Under the pieces are notes generated by a model. It searched no databases. It was not told where the DNA came from and saw only the letters and a list, made by a program, of their open reading frames with translations. From positions 496,001 to 560,000 of the forward strand of contig NZ_AFPU01000001.1 in assembly GCF_000220175.1 (NCBI RefSeq): a DNA stretch of 64,000 nucleotides, read 5' to 3'. A program made the translations under genes and the position numbers. Shown in pieces: positions 60,981 to 64,000 of this stretch. The DNA comes from Nitrosarchaeum koreense MY1. GTDB lineage: Archaea; Thermoproteota; Nitrososphaeria; Nitrososphaerales; Nitrosopumilaceae. Position 1 is the stretch's first letter, and every line of letters begins with the position of its first letter.

Positions 60981-61025
60981 TGTTATGTTAATCGTTTTTA
61001 TCTGATAACACATATTTTCTTAGAA
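60981..61025. repeat. 45-bp intergenic repeat, copy A
   Basis: This copy (start TGTTATGTTAATCG, end TTTTCTTAGAA) matches 62058-62102 at 38 of 45 bases by eye. It lies 71 bases past the stop of the 60167 gene, in non-coding sequence. A short GC-rich CGCGCGCC follows nearby. Role unknown: a shared promoter element, terminator or short mobile repeat. Confidence 0.5.
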
Positions 61026-61126
61026 ATCATCGCGCGCCTTGTTAATTATTTCTGCGTTATGCCAAATGATGATCTGAATCGTCTAAATATTTAACTTAAT
61101 AAGTTCATTAAAACTTTAGAAATTAT

Positions 61127-61903
61127 ATGAATATTGGATTGTTCATTATGGTGATGCTTTTGTCAATAACCATATCGACATTTCCCGCATATGCTACTAC
61201 TTTTCAAGGAAAAATTCTGGAATCCGATTCAGTTACTCTCAAATTTGGAACAAATGTGATAGATTACAAAGGAAATATCATACCCTTTATTGAAAAAGTA
61301 GAATTAAAATTAAATTCAGATTCTATTCTAGTCAAAAACCCTGTCTTTAGAATACTAGGAAGCAGTTTTGTCATAAAATCATTTGAAGATAATATAATAA
61401 TTTATGGAATAAACAAAGACTCTTCGTTTAATTTTCATACTCTGATATTTACCGATAATAACCTGATAAAGATAAACGATAATGCCAAATTTTCAACAGC
61501 AGAAATAATTCAAGAACCAACAGCACAGAAAACAAACAATCTTCACATACTTGTACAAAGCTCACTTACCACATTCAATGCTCAAGATTTTGATTTTGAT
61601 ATTAAGGCATTTGATAAATTGCAATATTCCGGAAATGATTTCCAAAACTTTTTTGGAAAAATCGATGGAATAAAAATTACAGCTATAACAAAAAGTCCAG
61701 AAGGTAAGATTCTCAACAACCAAACAGGAATTACAAAATATGGACTCTATGAAGGAAAGATACACGTTCCTGCAAATCTCTGGCCAAGTGGATGGTATAC
61801 CATAGAGATTTCAGCTGATGGGGATATTGGCTCAGTACAAAAAACAATCAAGTTCTATGTTGCAGGACAAACACCTCCAAAAGGAGGATCTAATGCCACG
61901 TAG
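61127..61903 (+). CDS. Exported beta-sandwich protein
   Basis: It has a signal peptide (I-M-V-M-L-L-S-I-T-I-S-T-F, cleavage near A-Y-A), a beta-rich first domain (about 30-120) and a second domain ending in G-W-Y-T-I-E-I-S-A-D-G-D, typical of macroglobulin/Ig-like modules. There is no membrane anchor or sorting tail. Upstream lies a TATA-like AATATTTAACTT. No function assigned. A 45-base repeat is found on both sides of this gene. Confidence 0.65.
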   Translation: MNIGLFIMVMLLSITISTFPAYATTFQGKILESDSVTLKFGTNVIDYKGNIIPFIEKVELKLNSDSILVKNPVFRILGSSFVIKSFEDNIIIYGINKDSSFNFHTLIFTDNNLIKINDNAKFSTAEIIQEPTAQKTNNLHILVQSSLTTFNAQDFDFDIKAFDKLQYSGNDFQNFFGKIDGIKITAITKSPEGKILNNQTGITKYGLYEGKIHVPANLWPSGWYTIEISADGDIGSVQKTIKFYVAGQTPPKGGSNAT

Positions 61904-62057
61904 AACATCTGTTGGTCAACAGAATTTGTGGTTAATTCTAGAGTTCGTTTCAACCCTCTCTTGACTTTTTCATTTGTTGCTATCTTCAATAGCAGTAACT
62001 CGCAGATGTTTTTAGATAATGATATTTATTCCTAAGTTCAGTTTTACACAAAAATCC

Positions 62058-62102
62058 TGTTGTGTTAATTATTTTTACTTGATAACAAATGTTTTCTTAG
62101 AA
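62058..62102. repeat. 45-bp intergenic repeat, copy B
   Basis: See the copy at 60981. It starts TGTTGTGTTAATTA and ends TTTTCTTAGAA; its right end overlaps the stop codon and last codon of the convergent 62097 gene. Confidence 0.5.
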
Positions 62103-62282
62103 TTCAACTTTGGGCTTTTTATTCTCTTTTCTAAGTTTTTTAAGAAGCATGGATGTTTTGATTTTTAATTCTAACAATACTTCTTGCATCTCTTCTTTAT
62201 AGTTCTGTTTGGCATCATCCAAATTAATCCCTTTTAGATAATTACTAAATGATGATTTAACTAATACTGTTCTTTTCTTCAT
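62097..62282 (-). CDS. Small basic helical protein
   Basis: The 61-residue protein (M-K-K-R-T-V-L-V-K-S-S-F) is a charged helical protein with a strong lysine-rich end (L-L-K-K-L-R-K-E-N-K-K). It might bind nucleic acid. I chose ATG 62282 over GTG 62303. It lies downstream of the histone H1-like gene on the same strand, 146 bases away. Confidence 0.5.
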   Translation of the reverse strand: MKKRTVLVKSSFSNYLKGINLDDAKQNYKEEMQEVLLELKIKTSMLLKKLRKENKKPKVEF

Positions 62283-62427
62283 TTTTTGAGACCAATTTGG
62301 CACGATCTTATTGACGTATTTTTAGAATTTCTTATGGATTTTTCTGATAATTGTAGGTTTGTTATTAGAAATTAGAAAAAGGAAAACGAATCGTCATCCT
62401 ATGACGATTGTTAATGTTTTGGACGTT

Positions 62428-62619
62428 TTATCGTCGTTTTTTTGCTGCGGCTTTTCTTTTTGGAGCTGCTCGTCTTTTTGGAGCTGCTTTTTTTGCTGCG
62501 GCTTTTCTTTTTGGAGCTGCTCGTCTTTTTGGAGCTGCTCGTCTTTTTGGAGCTGCTTTCTTTCCTGCAGATTTTTTTACAGATCTACGTTTAGAGGCAG
62601 CTTTTCTTTTTGTAGCCAT
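62428..62619 (-). CDS. Histone H1-like Lys/Ala/Arg-rich DNA-binding protein
   Basis: The 63-residue protein consists almost only of K, A, R, P and S: MATKRKAASKRRSVKK, then repeats of the type A-A-P-K-R-R and A-A-P-K-R-K-A-A-A-K-K. This resembles the C-terminal tail of histone H1 and bacterial H1-like AlgP/Hc proteins. It should bind DNA or RNA by charge. The DNA has internal repeats (TTTTTGGAGCTGCTCGTC), so length may vary by strain. Confidence 0.75.
   Translation of the reverse strand: MATKRKAASKRRSVKKSAGKKAAPKRRAAPKRRAAPKRKAAAKKAAPKRRAAPKRKAAAKKRR
62449..62561 (-). repeat. Internal repeats of the H1-like gene
   Basis: On the plus strand TTTTTGGAGCTGCTCGTC and TTTTTGGAGCTGCTTTTTTTGC recur five times in all, coding the A-A-P-K-R units of the H1-like protein. 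Boundaries approximate. Confidence 0.7.
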
Positions 62620-62926
62620 TAATAATTCGGCATTTTCATAGTTTTTCTATAGTATGACTAAATAAAATTACACAAATTGATTACTATTTGTCAACGAAAT
62701 TTTATTTTAAAAATTATTTTTGATCGGAAAAATTTTTCAAAATCAAATTATTTTTTAAATTTCATTTACAATGTAACTTTTTCTCAATTATTGTTACATT
62801 TGTATTGTATTTTACGCATAATTGTTATAGTTTCAAATAAAAATATCTTTGATTTTATTTTTTTTAACGATGCAAGATTATCTTTTTTATTTTATTTGTT
62901 GATCTATTTTATTATTAAAAATTAAT
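62620..62926. other. AT-rich intergenic region with an inverted repeat
   Basis: This 307-base gap lies between the H1-like gene and the DRG GTPase gene, both on the minus strand. It is very AT-rich. AATGTAAC (62770-62777) and GTTACATT (62793-62800) form a perfect dyad with a 15-base loop, and GAAAAATTTTTC is a palindrome near 62730. The plus-strand frame at 62677-62925 looks like a low-complexity artefact. Promoter of the H1-like gene expected here. Confidence 0.4.
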
Positions 62927-63997
62927 TCATGCTCCACGTGTTTTAATTATTGTTAATACATCTTCATCTTGCACAATGTGATCTAACCCTACTCTTTGTC
63001 CGCCAAATTTTACGCTTTTCCCCCAAATTAATCCATATCTGAATTGTCTTTTCATACTTCGATGTAATTTATTACAAATATCTTCAACTGTGTCCCCCTC
63101 TCTTGCAATTAGTGGTTCTTTAAAATCTGTTTCACCCCCCTTGGGTCTCATGTATATTCTTATGAAATTGAGTTTGTCATAGATTTTCTCTTTTAGCAAT
63201 TCGATATTGATATCTGAATTGGCAGACACTTCTATGACTTCTGATTTTATTTTTGTTTTCAGATCTTCTAAAAATTCTCGATCGACAAGATCTATTTTAT
63301 TTAAAATTGTAAGTGATTTTGAATAGCTGATGTTTCCTGCTATGTGATCTGCAAGCTGCTCTGATGTGATGTCTTCTCTAATGACTACTCTTGCACTAAC
63401 TATTCCATAAATGTGTAAAATATCTTTAAGATGCTGTTCTGAAATTTTTGTTAATTTTACCTGTTGTGCAACTGCAATTCCACCCATCGGGGATTTTTCA
63501 ATTGTAATATTTGGTGGCAACCGATTTAATCTAATTCCTATGCTTCCTAATTCGTTAACCAATACATCTTCGTGAAAAGGCTGAAACACATCTAACATGA
63601 GTAAAACTAAATCTGCAGTCCTTGCAACTGACAATATTCTTTTACCTAACCCTTTCCCACTTGATGCGCCTTTGATGATTCCTGGTAAATCTAGAACCTG
63701 AATCTTTGCTCCTCTATAATTCATCATTCCAGGAACCACCGTTAAAGTTGTAAATTGGTAAGCTCCAACTGTTGATTTAGCATCTGTTAATTTATTTAGT
63801 AATGTAGATTTTCCAACACTTGGTAATCCAATAAACACAACTGTTGCATCTCCTGACCTCCTTACATCAAACCCATCTGTTTTTACACCGCTTTTTTGAA
63901 TTTCTCTATCTTCTTGCTCTCGTTTTAGCTTTGCAATTTTTGCTTTTAGTATCCCGATATGGTGATTGGTAGCTTTGTTGATCTGAGTTTTTGCCAT
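62927..63997 (-). CDS. DRG/Rbg-family GTP-binding protein with TGS domain
   Basis: This translation-associated GTPase has an N-terminal helical arm, then G1 G-L-P-S-V-G-K-S-T, G3 D-L-P-G and G4 N-K-I-D, and a C-terminal TGS domain ending in I-V-Q-D-E-D-V-L-T-I-I. This is the DRG (developmentally regulated GTP-binding) type of archaea and eukaryotes; eukaryotic homologues aid translation elongation. ATG 63997 is 3 bases from the window edge and fits the family N-terminus, so the gene is complete. Length 356. Confidence 0.92.
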   Translation of the reverse strand: MAKTQINKATNHHIGILKAKIAKLKREQEDREIQKSGVKTDGFDVRRSGDATVVFIGLPSVGKSTLLNKLTDAKSTVGAYQFTTLTVVPGMMNYRGAKIQVLDLPGIIKGASSGKGLGKRILSVARTADLVLLMLDVFQPFHEDVLVNELGSIGIRLNRLPPNITIEKSPMGGIAVAQQVKLTKISEQHLKDILHIYGIVSARVVIREDITSEQLADHIAGNISYSKSLTILNKIDLVDREFLEDLKTKIKSEVIEVSANSDINIELLKEKIYDKLNFIRIYMRPKGGETDFKEPLIAREGDTVEDICNKLHRSMKRQFRYGLIWGKSVKFGGQRVGLDHIVQDEDVLTIIKTRGA

Positions 63998-64000
63998 TTC

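Noticed and set aside
62359-62641. Cys/Phe-rich and Ala/Phe-rich plus-strand frames over the H1-like gene
   Set aside because: They are antisense translations of the Lys/Ala/Arg repeats and have no start context or family features.
62677-62925. 82-codon plus-strand frame rich in Phe/Ile/Leu
   Set aside because: It is a product of extreme AT content (F/I/N/K-rich), without a ribosome-binding site or recognisable domain, in the promoter-side gap of the H1-like gene.
1-64000. tRNA, 5S/16S/23S rRNA, CRISPR array, insertion sequence, replication origin
   Set aside because: I looked for GTTCRANNC arms, repeated 24-37 bp spacers, transposase motifs and terminal repeats and saw none. Only the RNase P RNA was found.

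Overview
The window looks like a piece of the chromosome of an ammonia-oxidising archaeon of the Nitrosopumilus type (Thaumarchaeota/Nitrososphaerota). The reasons are low GC, dense gene packing with short gaps and many TTG/GTG starts, and an archaeal information-processing set (TFB, aIF1, Sec61-beta, deoxyhypusine synthase, Alba, archaeal-type ProRS, Tsr3, Nre, DRG-type GTPase, archaeal RNase P RNA). It also carries F420 genes (CofC, CofD, CofE), an exosortase-like protein of the thaumarchaeal type, and a secreted protein with the WIRNNAKWWSDG-type repeat that I associate with this group. No amo, nitrogen or cell-division genes fall in the window, so the genus is an inference from gene content.

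Layout. 1-5 kb: the 3' end of a secreted beta-sandwich protein gene, tsr3, a large family 5 solute-binding protein, and a PD-(D/E)XK nuclease-like gene. 5-10 kb: DUF2070 membrane protein with sec61-beta, zinc-ribbon UPF0148, aIF1, CPBP protease and TFB. 10-14 kb: cofD-cofC, a membrane protein with a cysteine-rich tail, a UspA protein, and the RNase P RNA gene on the minus strand (about 14.01-14.30 kb). 14-20 kb: methyltransferase, geranylgeranyl-reductase-type flavoprotein, two NAD(P) oxidoreductases, and small zinc-finger proteins. 20-31 kb: DsbA with a membrane partner, BtuF-like protein, Nre repair protein, thaumarchaeosortase, Y-family polymerase, Alba, LysE, PAC2 protein, deoxyhypusine synthase, and a 738-base gap with a possible structured RNA. 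31-38 kb: Hsp20 with a dyad in its promoter, VOC protein, epimerase, inositol phosphate synthase, SMC. 38-49 kb: DppF-like ATPase, egtD facing egtB-proS, serB, cofE, PHP protein, HtrA, tusA-cysK. 49-57 kb: thioredoxin reductase, Thi4 with an active-site cysteine, sulfite/nitrite reductase overlapping a rhodanese gene, TPR protein. 57-64 kb: collagen-like protein, three secreted proteins, a histone-H1-like basic protein, DRG GTPase.

Functional threads. Sulfur: siroheme sulfite/nitrite reductase with rhodanese, TusA with cysteine synthase, SerB, EgtB/EgtD (ergothioneine) and Thi4 would together cover sulfite reduction, cysteine synthesis and two sulfur-using end products. Redox and protein quality: TrxB, DsbA, HtrA, Hsp20, PAC2. 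DNA: SMC, Nre and Pol IV, the last two each ending in a PCNA-binding (PIP) motif. Envelope: thaumarchaeosortase, anchored solute-binding protein and several secreted beta-sandwich proteins.

The less ordinary parts are the collagen-like gene with an overlapping upstream reading frame, the exosortase relative with serine in place of cysteine, the cysteine-tailed membrane protein with a 16-bp palindrome in its promoter, the apparently permuted solute-binding protein, dyads on TATA boxes of hsp20 and a zinc-finger gene, a 45-bp intergenic repeat, and many microproteins with CxxC motifs.
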